In this document: piece after piece, positions 43,125 to 55,482 of the stretch
Layout of the letters: every line of letters starts with the position of its first letter
How positions within the stretch are numbered: position 1 is the first letter of the stretch
NCBI RefSeq assembly: GCF_040675875.1
Contig: NZ_JBEGII010000001.1
Span: forward strand, 744,001 to 808,000
Direction of reading: 5' to 3'
Source: Microbacterium sp. LWO12-1.2
GTDB taxonomy: Bacteria > Actinomycetota > Actinomycetes > Actinomycetales > Microbacteriaceae
Length of the DNA stretch: 64,000 nt
Translations under genes and position numbers: made by a program
Notes under the pieces: model-generated
What the model saw: the letters and a program-made list of their open reading frames with translations, nothing else
Told to the model about the DNA's origin: nothing
The model's database searches: none

Positions 43125-44599
43125 ACGGAACCATCACCGTCGGCGCCGGGAGCCGTCCAGCCGCCGTCGGTCGGAGGCGCCCACGGGCTGTCGCTCGGCG
43201 CCGTGGGCGTCGCGGGCGGCTGGACGCCGGCAGCGGAGACCGGCGGTGGTGCCGGCGCGAATGCGGGCGGCTGCGGCGCGGGGGCCGGCGCGGGATAGGC
43301 GTGATCCTGAGGGGGAGGCGACGGCTGCGCCTGCGGGGAGTGCGGCTGGCCGGGGTAGGACTGGCCGGGGTACTGCTGTCCTGCGAATGGCTGCCCGGCG
43401 TACGCAGGAGTGGAAGGGGGCGCCTGCAGCGGGGCGGGATACACGGGCGCCCCGTACAGCGGTGGGGTCGCGTAGCCGGTCGACATCATGACGTGCTCCG
43501 GGACCTGGCGGGGCGGCGGCACGTTCGAGACTGCTCGGCTCGGGTCGACGACGTACGGATCGCCGAGCTGCTCGTCGGTCCATCCGAGATCGCGCCGCTC
43601 CACGTGGGAGATGAGCGTCTGGTCAAGCCCCTCGTACCTCATCCGGCAGTCGAGGTAGACGAGGGCGGATCCGGTGCTTTGAACGACGAGTGTGATCGCC
43701 TGCAGGACGAGCAGCAGGATCTGCGGTGCGACCAGCGTGAACACGTAGCTGATGATCGCGCTGGGCTCCGGGGAACCCGTCGGGGCGACGACCGAGCCGA
43801 GCAGCGAGCTGAGCAGCGCGACGGGCAGGCTCACGACCTGCATGGCGAGACCCATGATCGCGCTGATGAGGAAGGTCACACCCCACGCGACCCAGAAGCG
43901 TCCGCGGGTCAGGCGCCAAGAGCGCACGAGCGCTTCCCGGAAGCGCGCACCCTCGAGCACCAGGATCGAGGGCACGAGAAGGAGCTTGGTCGACAGCCAC
44001 ACCACGAGCGGGATGCAGGCGAGCGCGATCAGGATCACGACGATCACCAACACGCCGATGAGCTCGGCGCTCCCACCCAGGCCACCGGCGATGAACGCGC
44101 CGATGAGAACGGCGACGATCGCGATGAACCCGAAGACGGCGATCACAGACAAGGACGCGAAGCCGGTGAGGCGCCAGAAGGCGGGGGCCATCTTCTTCCA
44201 CAGCATCCGCAGCGTCGCCTTCACGCCGATCGCCGCGTAGCCGATCTCCGCAGCCACGACTCCCTGCATGATCGCGGTGAAAGCGATCGACGCGAGGCCG
44301 ACGGCGAGACCGGCCACGATGTTGACGGCGATGGTGCCGGCGAGCATCGCGTCGTAGTCGGGGGAGCCGACCGGCACCGTCTCCAACCGGGCGAAGCTGG
44401 TGAACAGGACGACGCCCATGATCCCCGCCGTGGCCAGGACGACGATGAGCTGGATGACGACAGCGAAGCCGAACAGCACCTTCGGGTTGTGTCGGAGCGC
44501 GGCGAAGGCCTTGCCCAGCAGCATCCCGAACGTCAAGGGATGAAGGGGGATGATGCCCTTCTTCGGGGCAGGGGTCCACATCTGACCGCTCACAGGCAT
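43121..44599 (-). CDS. GDPD membrane-domain protein with Pro/Gln-rich tail
   Basis: A protein of about 492 residues. Six or more hydrophobic segments (residues 35-330) correspond to the glycerophosphoryl diester phosphodiesterase membrane domain, with GARFREALVRSWRLTRGRFWVAWG as the family motif. No phosphodiesterase catalytic domain is attached. Residues 370-492 are a Pro/Gln/Tyr/Ala-rich disordered tail with PGQxYPGQ-type repeats. The ATG at 44599 directly follows GGAGGG; the GTG at 44593 has better spacing from this site. It is first in the five-gene operon and divergent from mtrA. Confidence 0.8.
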   Translation of the reverse strand: MPVSGQMWTPAPKKGIIPLHPLTFGMLLGKAFAALRHNPKVLFGFAVVIQLIVVLATAGIMGVVLFTSFARLETVPVGSPDYDAMLAGTIAVNIVAGLAVGLASIAFTAIMQGVVAAEIGYAAIGVKATLRMLWKKMAPAFWRLTGFASLSVIAVFGFIAIVAVLIGAFIAGGLGGSAELIGVLVIVVILIALACIPLVVWLSTKLLLVPSILVLEGARFREALVRSWRLTRGRFWVAWGVTFLISAIMGLAMQVVSLPVALLSSLLGSVVAPTGSPEPSAIISYVFTLVAPQILLLVLQAITLVVQSTGSALVYLDCRMRYEGLDQTLISHVERRDLGWTDEQLGDPYVVDPSRAVSNVPPPRQVPEHVMMSTGYATPPLYGAPVYPAPLQAPPSTPAYAGQPFAGQQYPGQSYPGQPHSPQAQPSPPPQDHAYPAPAPAPQPPAFAPAPPPVSAAGVQPPATPTAPSDSPWAPPTDGGWTAPGADGDGSV

Positions 44600-44677
44600 T
44601 CCCTCCGTCGTGCGCTCCCATCGTGTCATATCCACCTGCCTGGTGCGCAGACCTGGGGACGCCGGTACTGGGTGCCA

Positions 44678-44683
44678 TAAGGT
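44678..44683 (+). promoter_or_regulatory. -10 box TAAGGT for leaderless mtrA
   Basis: TAAGGT followed by 7 nt and the ATG of mtrA at 44691. The spacer contains GTAAC, which resembles half of an MtrA-type binding site, but a second half is not clear. Confidence 0.55.
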
Positions 44684-44690
44684 AACAGTT

Positions 44691-45371
<681 letters not shown>

Positions 45372-45377
45372 GCGTCC

Positions 45378-47063
45378 ATGGCAGTGACCACGACGACCAC
45401 CACGGCGGTCGCCGTTCTGCGCGACTGGCGCAGTTGGCCGACGGTCTTCGCGACGCTCTGGCGGCGTTCGCTGCGGTTCCGCACGCTGACCATCACCCTG
45501 CTCGCGACATCACTGGCCATCTTCATCACCTGCGTGACGATGGCCCTCGTGATTCAGAACGACCTCTTCATCTCGCGGAAGAACGTCGTCCTCGAGGATG
45601 CGCGTCGCGCGATCGACGATGCACAGAGCAAGCTCGATGTGGCAGAGGTCGGTGATGATCCTGCCGCACTGCAGGAACTCTGGCGGAGCATCACACAGGG
45701 ACTGGCTCGCACTTCGAGTGCCGAGCAGCTCGCGGGTTTCCGCATCGAGAAGGGGCCCAACCCGCTGCGACTGAACGGCTTCACGCAGGGTGGCCTGACC
45801 GCGAACCAGCTGAGTGACGGGCTCCGCAACCGCGTGAAGGAGTTCGACTACCTTCAGGCCTGGCAGTCGATCGCACTCGTGAGCGACGGGGGCCGGGAGG
45901 TACCGGGGATCGTGGTCGGGCAGCAGCTCCAGGTCCCGGAGGCCGGGCCGTTCGAGATCTACTTCGCGTACGACCTCGGCGACGCGGATCAGACCCTGGT
46001 CTTCGTGCAGCGCACCCTGTGGATCGCGGGAATCGGCCTCGTGGCGATCGTCGCAGCGATCTCCTGGGTCGTGCTGCGCACGGTCTCGACACCGATCATC
46101 CAGGCGGCCGAGACCAGTGCGCGTCTGGCTTCGGGTGATCTGGGAGTGCGCCTCGAGGTGCGGGGCGAGGACGAGCTGGCCACTCTCGGCCGTTCTTTCA
46201 ACGCGATGGCCGACAGCATCGAGTCGCAGATCAAGGAGCTCGGTGAGCTCTCGATGGTGCAGCAGCGATTCGTCTCCGACGTCTCGCATGAGCTGCGCAC
46301 CCCGCTGACGACGATCCGCCTGGCCGCGGACATGCTGAACGATCAACGAGAAGAGTTCGACCCGACGACGGCGAGAACTGCCGAGCTGCTGTACACGCAG
46401 GTGCAGAGGTTCGACATCCTGCTGTCGGACCTGCTCGAGATCAGCCGCTACGACGCCGGATCCGTACAGCTCGAACTGGAGGCGACGAGCCTCGCCCACG
46501 TCGCCGAAGACGTTATCGAGCAGATGCGACCGCTCGCCGAGGGGCGGGGCACGGAGCTCAGACTCGTCGCTCCGGGCGGATACTCGCCGGTCGACATGGA
46601 CCCGCGCCGGGTCCGCCGAGTGCTGCGCAACCTCATCGGTAACGCGATCGAGCACGGCGAGGGCCGACCGATCGTCGTGACCGTCGACAGCAATCAGCAT
46701 GCGGTGGCCGCTGGGGTGCGCGACTTCGGCATGGGGATGGTTCCCGAGGATGCAGTGCGCGTCTTCGACCGGTTCTGGCGCGCGGACCCCTCGCGGCAAC
46801 GTACGATCGGCGGCACCGGCCTCGGCCTGTCGATCTCTCTGGGCGATGCGACTCTGCATGGCGGGACGCTCGGAGTCTGGTCCGAGCTCGGTGAAGGCAC
46901 CAACTTCGTGCTCACACTGCCCCGCCACGGGACGGTGCTGGAGGGGGCGAGTCCGATTGCGCTCGAACCACAGGAACCGCTGGCCGAGATCGGCGATGCG
47001 ACGCAGCCCATCTCCCTCGCCGACCTGGCCAGGGAGCTTCTCGACCGCGAGGACGAATCATGA
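45378..47063 (+). CDS. mtrB: Sensor histidine kinase MtrB
   Basis: A 561-residue kinase: helix 1 at about 36-59, an extracellular domain of about 150 residues, helix 2 near 213-234, and HAMP (VSTPIIQAAETSARLASGDL). HisKA SDVSHELRTPLTTIR follows, with the phosphorylated His near 304. The ATPase domain has N-box NLIGNAIEHGEG, DFGMGMV (a variant of DxGxG) and G2 GGTGLGLSI. The usual DNGPG reads FGMGM, as known for MtrB. It phosphorylates MtrA. It begins 6 nt after the mtrA stop. Confidence 0.96.
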   Translation: MAVTTTTTTAVAVLRDWRSWPTVFATLWRRSLRFRTLTITLLATSLAIFITCVTMALVIQNDLFISRKNVVLEDARRAIDDAQSKLDVAEVGDDPAALQELWRSITQGLARTSSAEQLAGFRIEKGPNPLRLNGFTQGGLTANQLSDGLRNRVKEFDYLQAWQSIALVSDGGREVPGIVVGQQLQVPEAGPFEIYFAYDLGDADQTLVFVQRTLWIAGIGLVAIVAAISWVVLRTVSTPIIQAAETSARLASGDLGVRLEVRGEDELATLGRSFNAMADSIESQIKELGELSMVQQRFVSDVSHELRTPLTTIRLAADMLNDQREEFDPTTARTAELLYTQVQRFDILLSDLLEISRYDAGSVQLELEATSLAHVAEDVIEQMRPLAEGRGTELRLVAPGGYSPVDMDPRRVRRVLRNLIGNAIEHGEGRPIVVTVDSNQHAVAAGVRDFGMGMVPEDAVRVFDRFWRADPSRQRTIGGTGLGLSISLGDATLHGGTLGVWSELGEGTNFVLTLPRHGTVLEGASPIALEPQEPLAEIGDATQPISLADLARELLDREDES

Positions 47064-48778
47064 ACGGACGTCGGGCGACGCAGGCGCTGCGGGGCATCGC
47101 GCTGGTGCTCGCTGCGCTGCTGCTGCCCGCGTGCACGGGATTGCCGATGAGCGGGGATGTGAACGCCGGACTGGAACTGGGCGAGGCGCCTGAGGTCAAC
47201 GACCTTCTGCTCGTCGCCTCTGGCCCCCCGCCGGGAGCGAGCCCGCAGGAGATCGTCGAGGGTTTCCTGGAAGCGGCGATCACCCCTGCGGACAACTGGA
47301 GCATCGCCCGCACGTTCCTCACCCCGGAACTGCAGCCCACGTGGCGCCCCGGAGTCGGCGTATCGATCGATGCGGCCGTGAGCTCACGGACGGTCTCGTC
47401 GAGCATCTCGAACAAGGACGCCGAGGATGCGACGTCGGGGGATGTGAAGGTCCAGTTCGATCTCGTCGCGAACGTCGATGAGTTCGGTGCCTACTCCGAG
47501 TCGACCGGGGCCTCGAACGTGACGTTCACCGTGCAGCGCCTCGACGACGGGGAGTGGCGCATCTCGAAAGCTCCGGACGGGATCGTGATCGACGAGTCGC
47601 GGTTCTCGCTCGTGTTCGATGGCTACCCCCTGCAGTACTTCGATCAGAGCTGGACTCATCTGGTTCCGGATGTGCGCTGGTTCCCCCGGCGCACGAGCAT
47701 CGCGACGACCGTCACACAGAACCTCATCGGTGGGGCTCCGAGCCCCTGGCTGGCGCAGTCCGTGCAGTCGGCATTCCCCGCGGATGTGGAGCTCGCGCAG
47801 GATGCCGTGCCGATCGTGGAGCAGGTCGCCGAGGTCGCCCTCACAAGCGCGGCGGCGCGCCTGAACCAGGCGACGCTCGCCCGCATGCGCACTCAGCTGG
47901 AGGAGACCTTCGAAGCTTGCGGGGTGCGCGTGTCGCAGGTGAGGTTCACGGTCGACGGTCGTTCGCTCAACGCAGGCATCGTGAAGCTGCGTGACGAGAC
48001 GGTCGATCCCGGTTCGCTCATCCTGACCGATGACGCGTTCGGCGCCATCGTCGGCGATCAGATCTCGCCGATTCCCGGCATCAGCGAGGAGATCGTCGGG
48101 CTGTCGCAGGACGTGGCGGCGATCGAGGTGGCTGCGGACTCCTCGCAGGCCGCCGTCCAGCTCGCAGACGGGAACGTCTACCGGGTGGGCAACGGACGCG
48201 TGGATCAGTTCCAAGCCCCGGTCACGACCGTCGCCCCGTCGATGGACCCGTTCGGGTACACCTGGATGGTGGCTGCGGACGACCCCACAGCCGTGCAGGC
48301 GTGGGGGAGCGATGTCTCCGTCGCCCGTGCCGTCGCCAAGGCCTGGCCCACGGCGTCGGCCATCTCCGCGTTGCGGGTGTCAGCGGACGGCGCCAGAGTC
48401 GCTGCGGTGATCACCGTTGGCGGTCAGCACTGGGTGGTCGTCGCAGCGATCGTGAGAGACGACGGCGTGCCGGTCGAGCTCGGTCCCGCCAATCAGCTCA
48501 CCAGGATCGACGATGCCGCCCATGATCTGGTCTGGCTGGGAGCGACGCTCCTCGCCGTGCTGATACCTGGCGAGGGGACTCCGCTGCTGACCCAGATGGT
48601 CGGTGGCCCCGGGACCGTCGAAGCCGCGCCAGCGGGAGCAGACTCGCTCGCGGGGGCACGCACGGCCACGGGAGTGCGTGTGCGGGACGCTGAGGGCACT
48701 CTCTTCGCGCACTCCGGGTCCGCGTGGCGGGAGATCGCGTCTGGCGTCCGGGTGCTGGCCACCCGAGCTGGCGAGTGA
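47060..48778 (+). CDS. lpqB: Lipoprotein LpqB
   Basis: A 572-residue lipoprotein. The signal peptide ends with LLLPACTG, placing the lipidated Cys near residue 25. A GerMN-like domain (ILADAQLEQ-like region, RMRTQLEETFEACGVRVSQVRFTV near 270-300) is followed by a beta-propeller-like C-terminus. LpqB modulates MtrB at the membrane in mycobacteria. Its ATG overlaps the mtrB stop (ATGA), which keeps the three-component order mtrA-mtrB-lpqB. Confidence 0.94.
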   Translation: MNGRRATQALRGIALVLAALLLPACTGLPMSGDVNAGLELGEAPEVNDLLLVASGPPPGASPQEIVEGFLEAAITPADNWSIARTFLTPELQPTWRPGVGVSIDAAVSSRTVSSSISNKDAEDATSGDVKVQFDLVANVDEFGAYSESTGASNVTFTVQRLDDGEWRISKAPDGIVIDESRFSLVFDGYPLQYFDQSWTHLVPDVRWFPRRTSIATTVTQNLIGGAPSPWLAQSVQSAFPADVELAQDAVPIVEQVAEVALTSAAARLNQATLARMRTQLEETFEACGVRVSQVRFTVDGRSLNAGIVKLRDETVDPGSLILTDDAFGAIVGDQISPIPGISEEIVGLSQDVAAIEVAADSSQAAVQLADGNVYRVGNGRVDQFQAPVTTVAPSMDPFGYTWMVAADDPTAVQAWGSDVSVARAVAKAWPTASAISALRVSADGARVAAVITVGGQHWVVVAAIVRDDGVPVELGPANQLTRIDDAAHDLVWLGATLLAVLIPGEGTPLLTQMVGGPGTVEAAPAGADSLAGARTATGVRVRDAEGTLFAHSGSAWREIASGVRVLATRAGE

Positions 48779-48798
48779 GGGCGAGCGGCACTCGCCCT
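48778..48798 (+). terminator. Hairpin at the lpqB stop codon
   Basis: AGGGCGAG (48778-48785) and CTCGCCCT (48791-48798) form an 8-bp stem with a 5-nt loop. The left arm begins with the last base of the lpqB stop codon. There is no U tract, so termination may be weak. Confidence 0.4.
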
Positions 48799-48882
48799 GC
48801 ACCGCGCGAGAGTGCACGGAGTTGTCCCCGCCGCCCGGCAGGCTGACCTTCCCATCGGCTGCCCCTGGCCGAGGATCGGCGC

Positions 48883-49566
48883 ATGTCCTCCTCGTCGCTG
48901 CGAATGCCACTCCGCCGCATCCTCTCTGAACTGGCCGGGCTCCTCCTCGCCGCGTCCTGCGCGGGGTGCGGGGAGCCGGGGGAGCTGTTGTGCACGGTAT
49001 GCCGCGCAGAGCTCACGTCGTGCCGGGTGGACACCATCACGCCGGATGGTCTCACCGTGCATGCCGCGCTCTCGTTCGACGGCGTCGCGGCGCGATGCAT
49101 CCGCCGTCTCAAAGGTGAAGGCGAGACGCTGCTCGCCGGTGTGCTCGGTGACGCGCTCGCTCCGGTTCTCGACGAGGTATCGGCCTCAGGGGCGATAGTC
49201 GTGCCGGTGCCGACCAGCCGCGCCGCATTCCGCCGCCGCGGCTATCGGGTACCAGACCTTCTCGTCCGCCGAGCCGGAGCGGAACCGGTGGACCTGCTCA
49301 TCCACGAGGGTGAGCGCGAGGATCAACGCGGTCTCGACGTGCGTGAGCGCCGCGACAACGTCCGAGGGAGCATGCGCGCACGGCATCGCGGTGCAGGGGA
49401 GCAGGTCGTGGTGGTGGATGACGTCGTCACCACCGGTGCGACGCTGGACGAGGCAGCGCGAGCCCTCAGGCAGGCAGGATTCGAAGTGCTATCCGCCGTT
49501 GCGCTCGCCGCCACGCCGCGTCACCGAAGACTCATCGAGGACTCATCGGCGACACGGAGGAAATGA
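48883..49566 (+). CDS. ComF-family phosphoribosyltransferase
   Basis: A 227-residue protein. An N-terminal zinc knuckle CAGCGEPGELLCTVC lies near residues 26-40. The C-terminal type I PRTase fold has QVVVVDDVVTTGATLDEAARAL as the PRPP loop near 175-195. ComF proteins act in DNA uptake or recombination-linked processes; most actinobacterial members have unknown function. It sits between lpqB and hpf, as in mycobacteria (Rv3242c). Confidence 0.9.
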   Translation: MSSSSLRMPLRRILSELAGLLLAASCAGCGEPGELLCTVCRAELTSCRVDTITPDGLTVHAALSFDGVAARCIRRLKGEGETLLAGVLGDALAPVLDEVSASGAIVVPVPTSRAAFRRRGYRVPDLLVRRAGAEPVDLLIHEGEREDQRGLDVRERRDNVRGSMRARHRGAGEQVVVVDDVVTTGATLDEAARALRQAGFEVLSAVALAATPRHRRLIEDSSATRRK

Positions 49567-49648
49567 CCCGTGACATCCGTCCACGGGCGGACTACGGTTG
49601 GGGGTCACAAGGCGACCACGGTCCGCCCTTGGCCGGGAGGACCGGGAC

Positions 49649-49655
49649 AAGGAGG
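49649..49655 (+). promoter_or_regulatory. Strong Shine-Dalgarno of hpf
   Basis: AAGGAGG lies 5 nt before the ATG at 49661. It is one of the strongest ribosome binding sites in the window and decides the hpf start; the open frame upstream is not translated from here. Confidence 0.7.
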
Positions 49656-49660
49656 CAGCA

Positions 49661-50317
49661 ATGGAAACGAGCATCGTTGGCGTCGGGGTGGGTATCACTG
49701 ACCGATTCCGCACCGTTGTCGAAGAGAAGATCGCCAAGATCCAGACGTTCGCCGGACGCGCGCAACGCCTGGATGTGAAAGTCACGCATCGCGTGTATCG
49801 CAACGGCCACGTTCCGGACGAGACTGTCGAGCTCACACTCGTCGGCAAGGGTCCGGTGGTGCGAGCGGAGGCGACGGACGGCGACAAGTTCGTCGCTCTC
49901 GACCTGGCGGTCGACAAGATGTCGGAGCAGCTGCGACGCGCGAAGGAGAAGCGAGTCGACGGTCGACAGCACCCGCGCGGTGCGCATTTCGAGAAGGGCA
50001 GCGGTGCCCTGGAAGGAATCGATGTGCAGCCGGCATCCGTGGAGGTCCTCCACGCGGTCGCGACGGGCAACGTCCCCGTGCAGAACGATGAGGAAGAGGC
50101 GTACTCGCCCGTCGTCATCCGCACCAAGAGCTTCGATGCGGAATGGATGACCGTCGAGGAGGCGGTCGACCGCATGGAGCTCGTCGGACACGACTTCTTC
50201 CTGTTCGTCGATGTGCGCAGCGACCACCCCAGCGTCGTGTACCGCCGCAAGGGCTGGGACTACGGTGTGATCGCGTTGAGCACCCAGGCGCCGCCGGCGG
50301 AAGCCCTCGCGTCCTGA
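49661..50317 (+). CDS. hpf: Long-form ribosome hibernation promoting factor
   Basis: A 218-residue two-domain HPF. The N-terminal S30AE domain runs METSIVGVGVGITDRFR to about residue 110 with the Lys/Arg-rich helix RRAKEKRVDGR. The C-terminal dimerisation domain begins near 155 with VVIRTKSFDAEWMTVEEAVDRMELVGHDFFLFVD. Long HPF alone dimerises 70S ribosomes into 100S particles in stationary phase. It lies just upstream of secA, as in mycobacteria (Rv3241c), but here a coiled-coil gene and padR on the other strand intervene. Confidence 0.95.
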   Translation: METSIVGVGVGITDRFRTVVEEKIAKIQTFAGRAQRLDVKVTHRVYRNGHVPDETVELTLVGKGPVVRAEATDGDKFVALDLAVDKMSEQLRRAKEKRVDGRQHPRGAHFEKGSGALEGIDVQPASVEVLHAVATGNVPVQNDEEEAYSPVVIRTKSFDAEWMTVEEAVDRMELVGHDFFLFVDVRSDHPSVVYRRKGWDYGVIALSTQAPPAEALAS

Positions 50318-50339
50318 GCTGAGACAGATCCGAGAAACA

Positions 50340-50377
50340 CGAAGCGGCCCGGTTCCGAGAGGAACCGGGCCGCTTCG
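50340..50377. terminator. Strong bidirectional hairpin terminator
   Basis: A perfect 17-bp stem: left arm 50340-50356, loop GAGA, right arm 50361-50377. It sits between the convergent hpf and coiled-coil genes, 22 nt after the hpf stop. It is the strongest intrinsic-type hairpin seen in the window, though U tracts are poor. Confidence 0.8.
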
Positions 50378-50390
50378 TCGTCGCGCATGG

Positions 50391-51719
50391 TCAGTCGAAG
50401 ATGCCGTCCAGGAGGCTGCCGATCACGAGACCGCCGAGGATGCCGGAGGCGATGTCGCCGCCTCCTCCGCCACGGCGTCCGCCGCCGCCTCCCCAGCCGC
50501 CTCCGCCGCCCCATCCGTCGTCCTGGGGGCGAGAGGAGTCGATGTCGCGCTGGGCGAGTTGGAGAGCTTCCGAGGCGAGGTGGGCGACGCGCCGGGCGCC
50601 GGCCAGTGCCGCTTCGCGCGTCTCTTCGGCGGGGAGCATGTCGGACAGATCGATGCGCAACCGCTCGGCCTCAGCGAGCCGCGTGCGGGCGTCCGCGCCG
50701 ATCCACCCGCGATGACCGGCGATCAGGCCGCGTGCGACGCCCAGCTGCCGATCCGCGTCGTCGATCGCGTGCTGCACCTGCTGCACCGAAGGCAGGGGGT
50801 TGGCGGCGCGATGCTTCGCCGTCGCGATCGCGTCGTCCAGAGCCGTGTTGGCATCCCGGAGCTGCGAGAGCTCGGCGAACGGGTCGTTGCGGGCGCCGGA
50901 GGGAGCGAGCGCACCCAGGGCTGCCTGCAGAGCCGACACGGCCGACGTGACGGCCGGTACCTGGGGGGCGGTGCGCGCCGCGATCAGATCGCCGCGGGAG
51001 TCCGCTACGACCTCGGCGAGCGTCGACTCCGCACGCAGGGCCTCGATCTCGAAGTCCTCGACCGCATCGAGGAGCGCGGAGGCCCGCCGAGTGGCTTCTG
51101 TGGCGGTCTCCAGTGCGACGTTCGCCTCTTCGTTCTGCTTCGCAGCCCGCCGGCGCTCGGACACCGAGGCGCCGTGGACGGCGAAGGCGATGAGCTGTTC
51201 AGCCTCCGCTGCGCTCGCCGCGATCTGCGTCATGGCGGAATCCGCATAGCGACTCGAGAGGCGCTCGACCGCGGCCTTGGTCTGGGGGATACGCGCGCTC
51301 AGGGCCTCGGCGTCCGCTCGCACCTGGGCGATGATCTCGGGGGCACGGCGCACCTTCGCGACCGAGGCGGCCAGCACGTCCGTCTTCTCGTCGAGCAGAT
51401 CCTGCGCCCAGTCGCACAGCTGGATGATGCGCGCGTTCCTGGTGCGCAGCTCCTCCGCGGTGTCGGGGATCTCATCGTGGTTCAGCTGGTGCATCTGGAA
51501 AGCCTCGCGCAGGTGCGTCCGCACTGCGGCGAGGGCCTTGCGCAGGTCGGCGGTCAGTGACTCGCCGAGTTCCGCCTCGGCGAACGCCAACTCATCGGAC
51601 GTGGTCCGGATGCGCTCGTCCGCCGCAACCAGCGCCTGCTCCGCGCGTCGCGCGAGATCGGCGTCCTGAGCGGCGAGTGCTTCCTGCTCGCGCTTACGTC
51701 TGCCCCAAATTCCAGCCAT
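50391..51719 (-). CDS. Coiled-coil protein with glycine-rich C-terminus (conserved hypothetical)
   Basis: A 442-residue protein, mostly helical and Ala/Glu/Leu-rich from residues 8 to 400, with long coiled-coil stretches (for example EQALVAADERIRTTSDELAF and RRAAKQNEEANVALETATEA). No membrane helix is seen until the last 20 residues, where DIASGILGGLVIGSLLDGIF follows a Gly-rich linker (WGGGGGWGGGGG). This tail resembles the end of actinobacterial TPM-domain proteins, but the TPM domain itself is absent. I cannot assign a function. Confidence 0.75.
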   Translation of the reverse strand: MAGIWGRRKREQEALAAQDADLARRAEQALVAADERIRTTSDELAFAEAELGESLTADLRKALAAVRTHLREAFQMHQLNHDEIPDTAEELRTRNARIIQLCDWAQDLLDEKTDVLAASVAKVRRAPEIIAQVRADAEALSARIPQTKAAVERLSSRYADSAMTQIAASAAEAEQLIAFAVHGASVSERRRAAKQNEEANVALETATEATRRASALLDAVEDFEIEALRAESTLAEVVADSRGDLIAARTAPQVPAVTSAVSALQAALGALAPSGARNDPFAELSQLRDANTALDDAIATAKHRAANPLPSVQQVQHAIDDADRQLGVARGLIAGHRGWIGADARTRLAEAERLRIDLSDMLPAEETREAALAGARRVAHLASEALQLAQRDIDSSRPQDDGWGGGGGWGGGGGRRGGGGGDIASGILGGLVIGSLLDGIFD

Positions 51720-51790
51720 GTGCTGATCCTACTTTCCGAGTGCGATGCGATGGCTGAGCATCCGCTTCAGGCGAACGCCGGAGGAACGCG

Positions 51791-52387
51791 TCACGCCGCG
51801 TCGACCCGCGCCGGCCGACCTCTCTTCGGGCGTTCGGTGGTGAGCGCGAGCGAGAAGGCGGTCGCGGGGTGCTGGGAGAGGCGCTCCTCGACGCGATCGA
51901 GCCATCGGGTCTCGGCCTCGGCGGCGAACAACATCGAGTCCATCACCAACGACCAGGCGAGCTCTTCCGGGCCGCCTGCGCTCTCACCGCGGTATCTCGC
52001 CTGCTGCAGGGCGTGCAGCTGTGCCAGGGACTCCACGCGCTGTGCGCGGATGACGGCTGCCACATCCGTTCCAGGGAGAGTTGCGGCGACCGCGAGCTTG
52101 ACCGCGAGCTCATCACGCGTCGTGCTGTTGCGCACGACGGGGGAAGCCAGCCATCGGGCGACCTCGAGGGAACCGTCCTCGGTGATCTGCCAGTACACGT
52201 GACCGCGTTCATCGGCCTCACCTCGCCGGACGAGCCCGTCTCGTTCGAGGCGCTCGAGCGTGTTGTAGATCTGCCCGACGTTGAGAGTCGACGTCGCCCC
52301 TGTGCGTCTGTCGTACTCGTGCTTCAACTGATAGCCGTAGCAGGGGCCTTGATCCAGGATGGCGAGCAGGCTCTGGCGCACCGACAT
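51791..52387 (-). CDS. PadR-family transcriptional regulator
   Basis: A 198-residue PadR protein. SVRQSLLAILDQGPCYGYQLKHEY begins the winged helix, and LNVGQIYNTLERLERDGLV with HVYWQIT gives recognition helix and wing. A helical C-terminal half (100-185) provides dimerisation (ESLAQLHALQQARYRG). ATG at 52387 is preceded by GGAGAT at good spacing. Two nested inverted repeats overlap its promoter, so autorepression is likely. The effector is unknown; no efflux pump lies next to it. Confidence 0.92.
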   Translation of the reverse strand: MSVRQSLLAILDQGPCYGYQLKHEYDRRTGATSTLNVGQIYNTLERLERDGLVRRGEADERGHVYWQITEDGSLEVARWLASPVVRNSTTRDELAVKLAVAATLPGTDVAAVIRAQRVESLAQLHALQQARYRGESAGGPEELAWSLVMDSMLFAAEAETRWLDRVEERLSQHPATAFSLALTTERPKRGRPARVDAA

Positions 52388-52413
52388 GATGATCTCCCGT
52401 CGAGACGAATGCG

Positions 52414-52442
52414 ATACCGAGTATATGCATACCCGATATGCA
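52414..52442. promoter_or_regulatory. PadR operator and promoter: two inverted repeats
   Basis: ATAC-N3-GTAT (52414-52424) overlaps a minus-strand TATACT -10 box (52420-52425). TGCATA-N5-TATGCA (52426-52442) is exactly 17 nt, the usual length of the promoter spacer upstream of that box. Both are AT-rich in a GC-rich genome and have the look of PadR sites. They also lie upstream of secA on the plus strand. Confidence 0.6.
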
Positions 52443-52493
52443 TCCGTGGCGGATGCGGGGACGCGTGCAGGCGACGTGCAGGTCACGGGCCGG

Positions 52494-52499
52494 TAACAT
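52494..52499 (+). promoter_or_regulatory. Possible -10 box TAACAT of secA
   Basis: TAACAT lies about 70 nt before the secA start, downstream of the PadR operator. The -35 is not clear. Confidence 0.35.
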
Positions 52500-52568
52500 G
52501 ACAACATATGCCTGGCGATCGTCTGAACGTCCGCCGGCTTTTGACCCACCAACAGGGAGATGACATCC

Positions 52569-55379
<2,811 letters not shown>

Positions 55380-55390
55380 CAGTACCGGTG

Positions 55391-55425
55391 AGAAGGGGTC
55401 GATCCTGAAGGATCGGCCCTTTCTC
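55391..55425 (+). terminator. Terminator after secA
   Basis: A 14-16 bp stem (left arm to 55405, loop TGAA, right arm from 55410) with two G:U pairs, followed by CTCCTTAA. It lies 12 nt after the secA stop and is followed by the GntR gene. Confidence 0.7.
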
Positions 55426-55482
55426 CTTAATCGGCGGGCGGTTACCGGTCGAGGCCGTGCATGCAGAGGGGAGTAGGAGCCT

